64,000 nt of DNA, taken from Flectobacillus rivi (GTDB lineage: Bacteria > Bacteroidota > Bacteroidia > Cytophagales > Spirosomataceae). Position 1 is the first letter of the stretch. Every line of letters begins with the position of its first letter. Both the position numbers and the translations under genes were made by a program. The notes below the pieces were generated by a model. It was not told the origin of the DNA. It did no database searches and worked only from the letters and a program-made list of their open reading frames with translations. Below, piece after piece: positions 26,467 through 35,986 of the stretch. The stretch is taken from the NCBI RefSeq assembly GCF_030056655.1, contig NZ_JASHIE010000023.1, positions 1-64,000 of the forward strand, given 5' to 3'.

Positions 26467-29400
26467 ATGTTAGATAATATTATCGCGTTCTCAATAAAGA
26501 ATAAATTTATTGTGGGCTTACTTACCGTGTCCTTGATAGTTGTCGGGGTTTATAACCTTCGCAAATTACCCATCGACGCCCTTCCAGATATTACCAATAA
26601 TCAAGTTCAAATAATTACTACGGCCCCAACATTGGCCACTCAGGAGGTAGAGCAGTTTATCACCTATCCAATCGAACAAACCATGAAAACTATCCCGAAG
26701 ATAGTAGAAATGAGGTCTTTTAGTCGATTTGGACTGAGTGTTATCACCTTGGTTTTCGAGGAAAACGTAGATATTTATTGGGCCAGAGCTCAAATGAGCG
26801 AGAAGCTCAAAGAAGCAGAAACCCTAATCCCCAAAGGTGTTGGTCTGCCAGAGCTAGCCCCAATTAGTACTGGGCTTGGGGAAATTTATCAGTATGTCCT
26901 TTTTGCTGAAAAAGGATATGAAACACAGTACGATGCAACGAAGCTCAGGAGTATTCAGGATTGGATTGTGAAGCCACAATTATTGGGAACTCCTGGCATT
27001 GCTGAAGTGACCACTTTGGGAGGAGCTTTGAAGCAATATGAGATTGCGGTGAAACCCGACCGTCTCAAAAGTATGAATACTACAATTACCGAAATCTTTA
27101 ATGCACTCGAAATTAATAATGAGAATACAGGCGGTGCGTATATCGATAAGCAACCCTATGTCTATTTTATTCGAGCATTGGGCATGGTGAAGGGTGTAGC
27201 GGATATTGAAAAGATTGTAGTAAAGACAAGCAATGGGATTCCAATATTGATTCGGGATGTTGCCAGTGTGCAAGAAGGGGCTGCACTGCGCTATGGTGCC
27301 GTTACCAAAGACGGAAAGGGAGAGGTAGTAGGAGGAATGGTACTTATGTTAAAAGGCGAAAACTCCTCGGCAGTAGTTAATCGTACTAAAGCCAAAGTAG
27401 AACAAATTAGAAAGTCGCTACCTAAAGGAGTTGATTTAGAGCCTTTTATCGATAGAACCAAATTGGTAAACAATGCTATTAGTACAGTAGAGACAAACCT
27501 TTTAGAGGGAGCACTCATAGTCATTTTCGTATTAGTTCTTTTGTTAGGGAATTGGCGAGCGGGCTTATTGGTTGCATCAGTAATTCCTTTGGCCTTGCTT
27601 TTTGCGGTTTGTATGATGAATCTCTTCGGAGTCAGTGGTAATTTGATGAGTCTGGGAGCAATAGACTTCGGATTGATTGTGGATGGTGCTGTGATCATTG
27701 TTGAAGCGGTAATCCACCGTTTGCATCAAAATAAAGAGGGCTTATTGGATGACCAACAAATGGATCATGAAGTACTTTCAGCGGCCACCAAAATCAGAAG
27801 TAGTGCAGCTTTTGGTGAGATTATTATTTTAATTGTCTATCTCCCTATTTTGGCGTTGGTTGGTACCGAAGGGAAGATGTTTAAGCCAATGGCTCAAACC
27901 GTATCTTTTGCAATTTTAGGAGCCTTTATCCTATCACTAACGTATGTACCAATGGCTTCTGCCTTGTTTTTAAGCAAGAAAATTTCTCATAAAAAGAACA
28001 TTTCTGATAAAATCATCGACAAGATTTACCAGTATTACCAGCCAGTTTTAGAGAAATCTTTCGAAATAAAAAAACTTATACTTGGTACTGCTGTAGGGTT
28101 ATTTGCGATAGCTGCATTTATCTTTAGTCGAATGGGAGGAGAGTTTATTCCGACACTCGAGGAAGGTGATTTTGCCATTAACTTTAGAAATGCCAATGGT
28201 AGTTCGCTCAATATGAGCATAGAAACTTCAACTAGGTTAGAAAAAATTCTAAAAGCGAAATTTCCTGAAGTGGTCGAAGTAGTCTCCAAAATTGGTTCAG
28301 CCGAAATACCTACTGACCCGATGCCAATCGAAAGTGGTGATTTAATTGTCATTCTTAAAAACAAAAAAGAATGGACCACGACGAAAGACTTCTATGCGCT
28401 GGCAGACCTGATGAAAGAGGAAATGGAACAAATACCAGGTACTAATTTTGAACTCTCGCAGCCTATTCAAATGCGATTCAACGAATTGATGACAGGAGTA
28501 AGAAGCGATGTTGCTATCAAAATATTTGGAGAAGACTTAGAGAAATTGGCCGTTACAGCGACTTCTGTCATCGGATTAATCGGGAATATTGAGGGCGTCG
28601 CCGATGTAAAATCGGAGCAGGTTACGGGTATGCCTCAAATTACGGTAAGATATAATCCCGATAAATTAGCTTTGTACGGTCTAAATGTAGGGGATTTGAA
28701 TAAAGTAGTACGCACTGGGTTTGCTGGGGAAGCCACAGGCAAAGTATATGAAGGAGAAAAAAGATACGACTTGGTGGTTCGTCTTGATAGGGATTTCAGA
28801 CAGGATATATCGAATGTAAAGAATATTTTCGTAAGCCTACCAAACGGAAATCAAATTCCGCTTGAACAAATTGCAGATGTCAATTTTGAGCAAGGACCAG
28901 CACAAATCAGTCGAGAAGACGGTCGCAGAAGAATCGTTATCGGCTTAAATGTTCGTGGTCGAGATGTAGAAAGTGTGGTCAAAGAAATACAAGCACGACT
29001 CAACGCCAAACTAAAATTACCTGAAGGATATTATGTTACCTATGGTGGACAATTCGAAAACTTAATTGAAGCCAACAAACGTTTGACAGTGGCCGTACCA
29101 GTTGCTCTGTTGTTGATTTTCGTATTGTTATATTTTACGTTTAATTCCATCAAGCAATCGGTACTGATTTTTACTGCAATACCCTTATCTGCTATTGGTG
29201 GAATACTTGCTTTGAGCCTTCGTGGGATGCCTTTCAGTATTTCAGCAGGCATTGGTTTTATTGCCTTATTTGGTGTAGCCGTTCTCAATGGAATTGTCTT
29301 GATTGGCTATTTCAATCAGCTCAAATCTGAAGGTTGGGAAAATGTGCTCGAGAGAGTTCGTGAAGGGACAAAAGTTCGTTTAAGACCTGTTATTATGACA

Positions 29401-30807
29401 GCAGCAGTAGCCTCATTGGGCTTCTTACCGATGGCTCTCAGCAATGGCTCTGGTGCTGAAGTTCAAAAACCTTTGGCAACAGTAGTAATTGGAGGTTTAG
29501 TAATTGCAACGTTATTGACACTAATAGTTTTACCAATTTTATACCTCTTGTTGGAAGGAAGTTCTAAATTTAAAACAAGTCCTAAAGCTACCATTCTTAT
29601 TGCCATTGGACTTTGCTTAGGAGGAAACAGCGCTTCTGCACAAGTAAAATTGACCTTGCGGAAAGCCCTCGAAATTGGACTATCTAACAATTTAGCTATT
29701 CAAGCAAGTGAGTTAGAGATTAGGGTTCAAAATCAATTAAAACCCACGGCAAGAGAACTGCCCAAAACTGATCTAAATGCCATGATTGGTCAATATAACA
29801 CCAAGAGTTTTGACCAAAATTTCAGTATCTCTCAAACCTTTTCTCCATTTATATTTCAAGCCAAAAAACAACAAATAAATGCTCAAATAAAGGAAGTTGA
29901 GATAAAATCGTTGATTACCAAACAAGAAATAACCTATCAAATTAAGCAGTCTTGGAATACAATCCTGTATTTAAAATCCTTGAATACCGTGTTGCTAAAA
30001 CTTGATGAGTATTTACTTGAGTTCGTGAAAGTCTCAAAACTAAAACTTAGCACAGGGGAAAGTAACTTGATAGAACGTACAACGGCAGAAGCAAAACAGC
30101 AGGAGTTTCTACAACTACGCAAGCAAAATGAGAGCTATATCATCAGCGAATTGATGCGATTGAAGACACTTTTGAATATGAATGAAGTAGTTGATATAGC
30201 AGAGGAAGAGTTTTTACCTCTTCCAATTACTGCGATGGATACAGCTTTGATTCATCAAAATCCTAGTTTAAAACTAGCAATTCAACAAGTAGCTACAGCT
30301 AATACTTTCAGGAATCTAGAAAAAGCAAGTCTAAAACCAGATTTTTCGATTGGCTATTTTCTACAATCACTTACAGGTAATCAAGAGGTGAATTCCCAAA
30401 CTGTGTATTACAATGGCGCACCTCGATTCCAAGGAGGAACTATTGGTGTTAGTATTCCCGTTTTTGCGAAGGCTTCAAAAGCACGAATCCAAGCGTCGGA
30501 TATTCAGATCATGGTGCAGGACAAATATGCTCATCTACTAAAAAACAACTTAGAAAGTAAACTCCTTCAGTCGCTACAGGAGCAAAAAAGCAATCAATCA
30601 CTGTTGGATTATTATCAAAATACAGCTTTGGTCAATGCCGACCTGATTACCCAGAAAAGCACGAAAGCCTATCAAAATGGTGAGATAGGTTATGTTGAAT
30701 ACCTACAGAGTTTGGAAACTGTGCTAAGTATCCGCCAACGATATTTAGCGGTTATCAACGCCTTCAACCAGAATACCATTAACATCCAATTTTTGCTAAA
30801 TAATTAA
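26467..30807 (+). CDS. CusA/CzcA-type heavy-metal RND pump fused to a TolC-like outer-membrane channel
   Basis: 1446 residues. The RND part (~1-1035) contains TM4 motif DFGLIVDGAVIIVE, the form typical of divalent-cation (Zn/Co/Cd/Ni) HME pumps rather than the Cu/Ag CusA form. Then comes a second hydrophobic stretch with a signal-peptidase-like site (ATILIAIGLCLGG then NSASAQ, near 1058) and a TolC domain (~1060-1446, with repeated helical hairpins). Such fusions are frequent in Bacteroidota. The internal signal-like segment suggests cleavage into two proteins (inference). The pump would export metal from periplasm or cytoplasm to the outside, with the adaptor encoded 11 nt downstream. Confidence 0.92.
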   Translation: MLDNIIAFSIKNKFIVGLLTVSLIVVGVYNLRKLPIDALPDITNNQVQIITTAPTLATQEVEQFITYPIEQTMKTIPKIVEMRSFSRFGLSVITLVFEENVDIYWARAQMSEKLKEAETLIPKGVGLPELAPISTGLGEIYQYVLFAEKGYETQYDATKLRSIQDWIVKPQLLGTPGIAEVTTLGGALKQYEIAVKPDRLKSMNTTITEIFNALEINNENTGGAYIDKQPYVYFIRALGMVKGVADIEKIVVKTSNGIPILIRDVASVQEGAALRYGAVTKDGKGEVVGGMVLMLKGENSSAVVNRTKAKVEQIRKSLPKGVDLEPFIDRTKLVNNAISTVETNLLEGALIVIFVLVLLLGNWRAGLLVASVIPLALLFAVCMMNLFGVSGNLMSLGAIDFGLIVDGAVIIVEAVIHRLHQNKEGLLDDQQMDHEVLSAATKIRSSAAFGEIIILIVYLPILALVGTEGKMFKPMAQTVSFAILGAFILSLTYVPMASALFLSKKISHKKNISDKIIDKIYQYYQPVLEKSFEIKKLILGTAVGLFAIAAFIFSRMGGEFIPTLEEGDFAINFRNANGSSLNMSIETSTRLEKILKAKFPEVVEVVSKIGSAEIPTDPMPIESGDLIVILKNKKEWTTTKDFYALADLMKEEMEQIPGTNFELSQPIQMRFNELMTGVRSDVAIKIFGEDLEKLAVTATSVIGLIGNIEGVADVKSEQVTGMPQITVRYNPDKLALYGLNVGDLNKVVRTGFAGEATGKVYEGEKRYDLVVRLDRDFRQDISNVKNIFVSLPNGNQIPLEQIADVNFEQGPAQISREDGRRRIVIGLNVRGRDVESVVKEIQARLNAKLKLPEGYYVTYGGQFENLIEANKRLTVAVPVALLLIFVLLYFTFNSIKQSVLIFTAIPLSAIGGILALSLRGMPFSISAGIGFIALFGVAVLNGIVLIGYFNQLKSEGWENVLERVREGTKVRLRPVIMTAAVASLGFLPMALSNGSGAEVQKPLATVVIGGLVIATLLTLIVLPILYLLLEGSSKFKTSPKATILIAIGLCLGGNSASAQVKLTLRKALEIGLSNNLAIQASELEIRVQNQLKPTARELPKTDLNAMIGQYNTKSFDQNFSISQTFSPFIFQAKKQQINAQIKEVEIKSLITKQEITYQIKQSWNTILYLKSLNTVLLKLDEYLLEFVKVSKLKLSTGESNLIERTTAEAKQQEFLQLRKQNESYIISELMRLKTLLNMNEVVDIAEEEFLPLPITAMDTALIHQNPSLKLAIQQVATANTFRNLEKASLKPDFSIGYFLQSLTGNQEVNSQTVYYNGAPRFQGGTIGVSIPVFAKASKARIQASDIQIMVQDKYAHLLKNNLESKLLQSLQEQKSNQSLLDYYQNTALVNADLITQKSTKAYQNGEIGYVEYLQSLETVLSIRQRYLAVINAFNQNTINIQFLLNN

Positions 30808-30818
30808 TTATCAGAAAC

Positions 30819-32054
30819 ATGAATAAATCATATAAAAATATAATAGTAGGCTTGTTCGTATGCTTGTCGCTAATGGCTTGTAACAAAAAAAGTGAAGAAA
30901 ATAAAGCAGAGGAGCATCACGATGAAACGGACGTAGTAGAGCTTAGTACCACTCAAGCGAAAGCCATCAATATTTTGCTTGGCTCATTTGAGCAAAAAAA
31001 TCTCAGTGAAGTCATTACAGCGAATGGCTACACCAAATTGCCCCCACAAAACCAAGCAGAAGTATCGGTTTTTATGGGCGGTATAATTAGGTCTATTGCC
31101 GTTATTGAGGGGCAATTCGTCAAAAAAGGACAAGTTTTGGCTACCTATCAGAGTTTGGATTTCAACAATTTGCGTTTGCAAAAGACTCAACTTTTGGATG
31201 AATTACAACAAGCAAAAATAAACAGAGAGTATTTGGAACTTGATTTTGCCCGTCAAAAAGTGTTAAACGATGAGAATGTAACTGCCAGAAAAGCTTTTCA
31301 AAAGATTTCGTCAGAACTAGAACTCGTCAAAAGCAAGATTAAAATTACAGAGAGTAAGTTGCAGATTATTCAACAAAATCTGGCCATGGGAGGAAGCGAA
31401 AACAATTCAGTACAATCAATTTTGTCGCCAATAGCGGGCTATATTACTGATGTGAATATTAAAATCGGTAGTAATATTTCGCCAAATGTATCACTGTTTA
31501 CTATCGTTGATAACTCAAAAATGCATGTAGATTTACTGGTTTACGAGAAGGATTTATTCAAAATTAAAGTAGGCCAACCGGTAAGATTCATACTCACCAA
31601 TCAGAGCAATCAAGAGATTATGGGACGTATTTTTAGTATTGGAAAGGCCTTCCAGAACGAATCGAAATCTGTGGCTGTCCATGCAGATATCAATAATCAA
31701 ACCGCAAATCTTATTTCGGGTATGTATGTTAATGCATTGATTGATATCGGTAAAAATATGGTAAATACCTTACCAATTGAAGCCGTTGCTAAAGCAGAAG
31801 GGAAAGAATTTATTTTTATTCAATTTGCTGATAATCATGTCAATAAAAATCATCAAAAGGAGGAAAATGAAGGTCATGAAGAAAGCCTTCATTTTAAAAG
31901 GATAGAAGTCAAAACAGGTACGGCCCAGTTGGGATTTGTTCAGGTAACACCTTTGCAAGAAATACCTACAAATACAAAAATCGTCATCAAGGGAGCTTAC
32001 TATCTTCAGTCCAGTATATCTAATGCGGAAGGTGGCGATGACCACGGTCATTGA
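30819..32054 (+). CDS. RND efflux periplasmic adaptor lipoprotein (CusB/CzcB-like)
   Basis: 411 residues. A lipobox (SLMACNKKSEE, Cys about residue 21) anchors it to a membrane. It has the barrel-sandwich/lipoyl (~65-115 and ~200-225), coiled-coil hairpin (~120-190) and beta-barrel regions of membrane fusion proteins. His-rich stretches (near residues 336-350 and the C-terminal DDHGH) suggest metal handling. It links the RND pump to the outer-membrane channel. Confidence 0.92.
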   Translation: MNKSYKNIIVGLFVCLSLMACNKKSEENKAEEHHDETDVVELSTTQAKAINILLGSFEQKNLSEVITANGYTKLPPQNQAEVSVFMGGIIRSIAVIEGQFVKKGQVLATYQSLDFNNLRLQKTQLLDELQQAKINREYLELDFARQKVLNDENVTARKAFQKISSELELVKSKIKITESKLQIIQQNLAMGGSENNSVQSILSPIAGYITDVNIKIGSNISPNVSLFTIVDNSKMHVDLLVYEKDLFKIKVGQPVRFILTNQSNQEIMGRIFSIGKAFQNESKSVAVHADINNQTANLISGMYVNALIDIGKNMVNTLPIEAVAKAEGKEFIFIQFADNHVNKNHQKEENEGHEESLHFKRIEVKTGTAQLGFVQVTPLQEIPTNTKIVIKGAYYLQSSISNAEGGDDHGH

Positions 32055-32096
32055 TGAGGTAGTAGGATTAAATCATTCATTAAATTCATACAGATT

Positions 32097-32466
32097 ATGG
32101 TAGAAGTAACTTCCATCAGAAGTTTAGAGCAAATAAACAAAATCACAAGCTGTATGGAAAGTACAGCAGACGAAACCAAAAACTACTAATAATATTAGAA
32201 GACAAATAATCGTCATCATTAAACTTTTGTTATGGGATTTAAGACTATTTACGAAATAGAGTTAGGTTAAAAACGGACGACACGAACATATAAACCCTTT
32301 TCAACTTTATGTGTTCGTGTCTCAAAATATGATGAAATGTCTTCCTTATCGTGGGCAATTATTTATGTCATCTTCCCGTTTCAGCTTGTAAAAAGTCAAT
32401 TGCTGAGGTCGTATTTTCTAACGAGAATGTACCAGAACCAAATTCCTTGAGAATCTTCGAAATATC
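32097..32466 (+). repeat. Copy 2 of the fic-downstream segment (deleted and partly inverted)
   Basis: 32097-32170 matches fic codons near 21283-21358. The sequence then jumps to the fic end, with the loss bounded by short CAAAAAC repeats. The following ~230 nt match 21570-21805. Finally 32430-32466 is the reverse complement of 21805-21841 (about 33 of 37 positions agree). It is therefore a non-functional fic remnant. Confidence 0.8.
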
Positions 32467-32735
32467 AGTCGTGACAAGTCTATTTCGTTTCCAATTACGG
32501 AGTTAAAGGTCGTTATATTTTTAACTTTTAAAGCAATAACCTTACAAGTATCAGAGGAATACCTCACAATAAAACGATAGTAATACGCATCTCACAAATT
32601 CAATTATACCTCACTGATAGTTGTAGTTCTTGCTGTTGTTTATCCTAATAAAACCCAATTTAGTCGAAAAGTGCGCTTTTTTCAATCATAAATTTGGATT
32701 CCATTTATTTGAATATTTATATTTGTACAATTAAT

Positions 32736-32763
32736 CTATATAGTCTATATTTTTAGTATAGAT
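32736..32763. promoter_or_regulatory. Candidate operator with TTAATCTATA half-site, upstream of SusC
   Basis: TTAATCTATATAGTCTATAT followed by TTTTAGTATAGAT contains diverging CTATA/TATAG half-sites and lies just downstream of a possible -7 box (TATATTTG, about 32720-32727). The same half-site occurs upstream of tlpA (58264-58288) and the encapsulin gene (59087-59107), and TATATAGTCTATA recurs at 58869-58881. Confidence 0.45.
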
Positions 32764-32777
32764 ATGTATCTTTAAAA

Positions 32778-32805
32778 AGTCATTCTTGCGGCAACAAGAA
32801 TGACT
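32778..32805 (+). promoter_or_regulatory. Leader hairpin upstream of SusC
   Basis: AGTCATTCTTG (32778-32788) pairs perfectly with CAAGAATGACT (32795-32805) around the loop CGGCAA. A second, bulged hairpin follows near 32836-32861. They may be 5'-UTR regulators or stabilisers. Confidence 0.4.
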
Positions 32806-32895
32806 CGGTTACAAAAGGTACGATAAATGTGTATTAGGAGCTTTCGTTACAAGCTTCCTAAAACCTTGTTGTTTACATTAACCAACACAAATTAA

Positions 32896-35800
32896 ATGAA
32901 AAAAAAGCTCATTTTACAGACAATCATCTGTATTTTGTTTGTCTCCGTTGGAGCCTATGCACAAAAAACAGATGCAACCATTAACTCGACGTTATCAGGA
33001 ACTGTTATTGATGAAAAAACGAAAGAACCTCTCATAGGAGCTTCGATTAGCATTAAAGGTACAACGCATGGTGTCATCACCGATTCAAATGGAGAATTTT
33101 ACTTTCGTACAGGTCAAAAATTGCCTTATGTTTTGATTATCAATTATGTAGGATATGAGTCAAAACAACTTGTGGCAGCCAAACCAACCATAACAATCGA
33201 GCTTCGCAATAGTTCAAAAGAGTTGAATGAAGTGGTGGTGGTTGGATATGGTACACAAGAACGTAAAAACTTGATTGGCTCGGTTTCTAAAATAAATCCA
33301 AATGAAGTCAACTCTATTCCTGTAGGAAGTATCGATGCACAATTACAAGGAAAAGTTTCGGGTGTACAGATTTCATCACCTACAGGCGTGCCAGGTGAAA
33401 GCGTGAATGTTCGCGTACGTGGAGCGACCTCTATTAATGCTGACAATGATCCTTTGTATGTGGTTGATGGTGTATTTATCAATAGCAATAGCTTGCAGTC
33501 GATTAGTACGGGAGGAAAATCGACCTCGCCAATTGCTGATATTAACCCTAATGACATTCAGAGTATCGAAGTGCTGAAAGATGCAGAAGCTACAGCGCTT
33601 TACGGTTCGAGAGGAGCGAATGGAGTGGTCTTGATTACAACAAAGCGTGGAAATTATGAGCAAGCGCCACAAATCAATTTCAGTGCAAGTTATGGTCAGG
33701 CGAAAGCTGCCAAACTATGGGATTTAACGACAGGTCCACAACATGCGCAATTGGTGAACGAATGGTGGGTAAATACAGGTAAAGATACGCCATCACTCAA
33801 CAGAACTTTTGCGAACCGTCCATTTAGACCAGTGTCAGAAGGCGGTCGTGGTTTGCCAGAGGAACAACAAACCTACGACAGATTGAGTGAGGCATTTAGA
33901 ACAGCTACTTTACAAAACTATGACATAGCTTTGACTGGTGGTACCAAAAGTACAAAGTATTATATTGGTGGTGGTTTTACTTCTCAAGAAGCAATCTTAA
34001 AACCTATTAACTTCACAAGAGCTAGTTTTAAAGTAAACCTAGATCAACGAGTAAGCGACAAACTAACTATCGGAGTAAATAACTTATTTACAAGAACTTA
34101 TCGAAATCAAGCTCGTGCAGGTGACGGTCCTCAAGGTGGTTTGTTACAGGCTGCACTTCATACACCGACGTATTTGTCACCTTATGAAAATGGCGTTTTG
34201 GTCGGAAGAGCGGGTTTCGACAACTTAACTTTATTACTTCAAAATTACGATGTTAACTCAACTAGTTTACGATATATAGGAAACCTTTACTTCGAAGCAG
34301 AATTACTCCCTAACCTTAAGCTTAGATCAAGCTGGGGTGCTGATTACAACAACTATAACGAATCAGAATACTGGAATACTTTCCTACTTTTGGGCGCACA
34401 AGGCGGTTTGGCGACTTCTTCTATTACGCAATACACGACCTTATTGAATGAACAAACTTTGACCTATCGCAAAAGATTCGATAATGGACATAGTTTTGGT
34501 TTTGTGGTCGGAAATACTTTGCAAAGTGACCAACTCAATCGTACTTATGCGGAAGGTAGAGGATTTGCGAACAATTCTTTCAAAATTATCTCTTCAGCAG
34601 CTACTACAACTAGTACACAAAACTGGAGTAAAAGCAATCTGGCTTCATTTTTTGCAAAAGCAGATTATAGCATTAACGGCAAATATCTCTTCAATGCAAG
34701 TTTAAGAGCGGATGGTTCTTCAAGATTTGGTGCAGACCGCAAGTGGGGTTATTTTCCATCAGTAGGTGCAGCTTGGCGTTTGAAACAAGAAGAGTTTTTG
34801 AAAAATGTAGATTTAGTAACAGATCTAAAACTTAAAGCTAGTTATGGTATCGTTGGTAACCAAAACGGTATTGGCAACTTTGCAGCACAAGGTTTGTGGA
34901 CAGGTGGTGCTTCGTATCAAGGCAGTGCAGGTACAGCTCCGCAACAATTAGCTAATCCAGATTTACGTTGGGAGAAAACCAACCAAGTAAATATTGGTGT
35001 TGATGCTTCGTTCTTGGCTGGTCGTTTGGGTATTGAATTTAACGTTTATTCAAAATATACTCGTGATGGTTTACTACAATTAGCTTTGCCAAGCACAACG
35101 GGTTTTGCAAATTACTGGAGCAATGCTGCCGAAATCAGCAACAAGGGTTTTGAGTTAAACATTACTTCAACCAATATCAATAAAGGTGGTTTGGTATGGA
35201 CAACAAGCTTTAACATAGCTCAAAATATCAATAAAATCGAAAAACTCGAAACGCCACTAAGATATGGTAGCCGTGATTTGATTTTGCAAAAAGAAGGAAA
35301 TCCACTTTACTCATTCTGGGTGTATAAACAACTATATGTTGACCCAGAAACAGGAAATGTTGTTTATGAAGATGTAAATAAAGATGGTAAAATCACCACC
35401 GATGACCGTCAATTAGTTGGTAGTATTTGGCCAAAATTCTTTGGAGGATTAACCAACACTGTAACTTATAAAGGCTTTGAGTTATCAGCATTCTTTGCTT
35501 ATCAGTATGGGAATAAAATTTATAACCATAACAAATTCTTTGGCGAAGGCGGTGGTGCAAGAGATGCAGCACGTGTAATATTTGCAAGTAATTTGGCAAG
35601 ATGGCAAAAACCTGGTGATATCACTGACGTTCCTCGCCCTGATGGAATCAATGTGAACAACTATCGTGATGGTGGAAGTAGATGGTTAGAAGATGGTTCG
35701 TTTATACGTCTCCGTTCGCTTAATATTGGTTATCATTTACCAAAAGCAATCGCCAAAAGAATTGGAGCTGAAGCCGCTAAAGTATTTGTAAATGGTACAA

Positions 35801-35937
35801 ACTTGTGGTTGTTGACCAACTACACAGGTCTTGATCCTGAGTCAAGTGCAAGTAGCGACCAAAATGCGCAAGGGATTGACTTAGGCACTCCACCGCAACC
35901 AAGAAGCTTTCAAGTGGGTATTAACCTAACTTTCTAA
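32896..35937 (+). CDS. SusC/RagA-type TonB-dependent receptor (no STN domain)
   Basis: 1013 residues: signal peptide (ends GAYAQ), carboxypeptidase-regulatory-like domain (~35-110), plug (~115-240, VVVVGYGTQERKN and EVLKDAEATALYGSRGANG) and barrel ending FQVGINLTF. It forms a pair with the SusD lipoprotein encoded 50 nt downstream. In contrast to the first SusC, it has no sigma/FecR partner, so control is likely by a DNA-binding regulator at the upstream candidate operator. Neighbours (sulfite dehydrogenase, anion symporter) suggest an organosulfur or sulfated ligand, but this is inference. Confidence 0.9.
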   Translation: MKKKLILQTIICILFVSVGAYAQKTDATINSTLSGTVIDEKTKEPLIGASISIKGTTHGVITDSNGEFYFRTGQKLPYVLIINYVGYESKQLVAAKPTITIELRNSSKELNEVVVVGYGTQERKNLIGSVSKINPNEVNSIPVGSIDAQLQGKVSGVQISSPTGVPGESVNVRVRGATSINADNDPLYVVDGVFINSNSLQSISTGGKSTSPIADINPNDIQSIEVLKDAEATALYGSRGANGVVLITTKRGNYEQAPQINFSASYGQAKAAKLWDLTTGPQHAQLVNEWWVNTGKDTPSLNRTFANRPFRPVSEGGRGLPEEQQTYDRLSEAFRTATLQNYDIALTGGTKSTKYYIGGGFTSQEAILKPINFTRASFKVNLDQRVSDKLTIGVNNLFTRTYRNQARAGDGPQGGLLQAALHTPTYLSPYENGVLVGRAGFDNLTLLLQNYDVNSTSLRYIGNLYFEAELLPNLKLRSSWGADYNNYNESEYWNTFLLLGAQGGLATSSITQYTTLLNEQTLTYRKRFDNGHSFGFVVGNTLQSDQLNRTYAEGRGFANNSFKIISSAATTTSTQNWSKSNLASFFAKADYSINGKYLFNASLRADGSSRFGADRKWGYFPSVGAAWRLKQEEFLKNVDLVTDLKLKASYGIVGNQNGIGNFAAQGLWTGGASYQGSAGTAPQQLANPDLRWEKTNQVNIGVDASFLAGRLGIEFNVYSKYTRDGLLQLALPSTTGFANYWSNAAEISNKGFELNITSTNINKGGLVWTTSFNIAQNINKIEKLETPLRYGSRDLILQKEGNPLYSFWVYKQLYVDPETGNVVYEDVNKDGKITTDDRQLVGSIWPKFFGGLTNTVTYKGFELSAFFAYQYGNKIYNHNKFFGEGGGARDAARVIFASNLARWQKPGDITDVPRPDGINVNNYRDGGSRWLEDGSFIRLRSLNIGYHLPKAIAKRIGAEAAKVFVNGTNLWLLTNYTGLDPESSASSDQNAQGIDLGTPPQPRSFQVGINLTF

Positions 35938-35986
35938 AAAATAACTATATATCTTGATTTAGGCTCTTTAACAAGATTTTAAGAAA

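Larger units (their letters stand above)
32055..32895. other. Gene-free region with duplicated debris and the leader of the next SusC gene
   Basis: Bases 32097-32466 are a rearranged copy of 21283-21842. 32467-32700 shows nothing recognisable. From 32700 the sequence is promoter-like: TATATTTG (about 32720-32727), a candidate -7 box, then the CTATA-rich operator candidate, then two hairpins. Confidence 0.7.
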
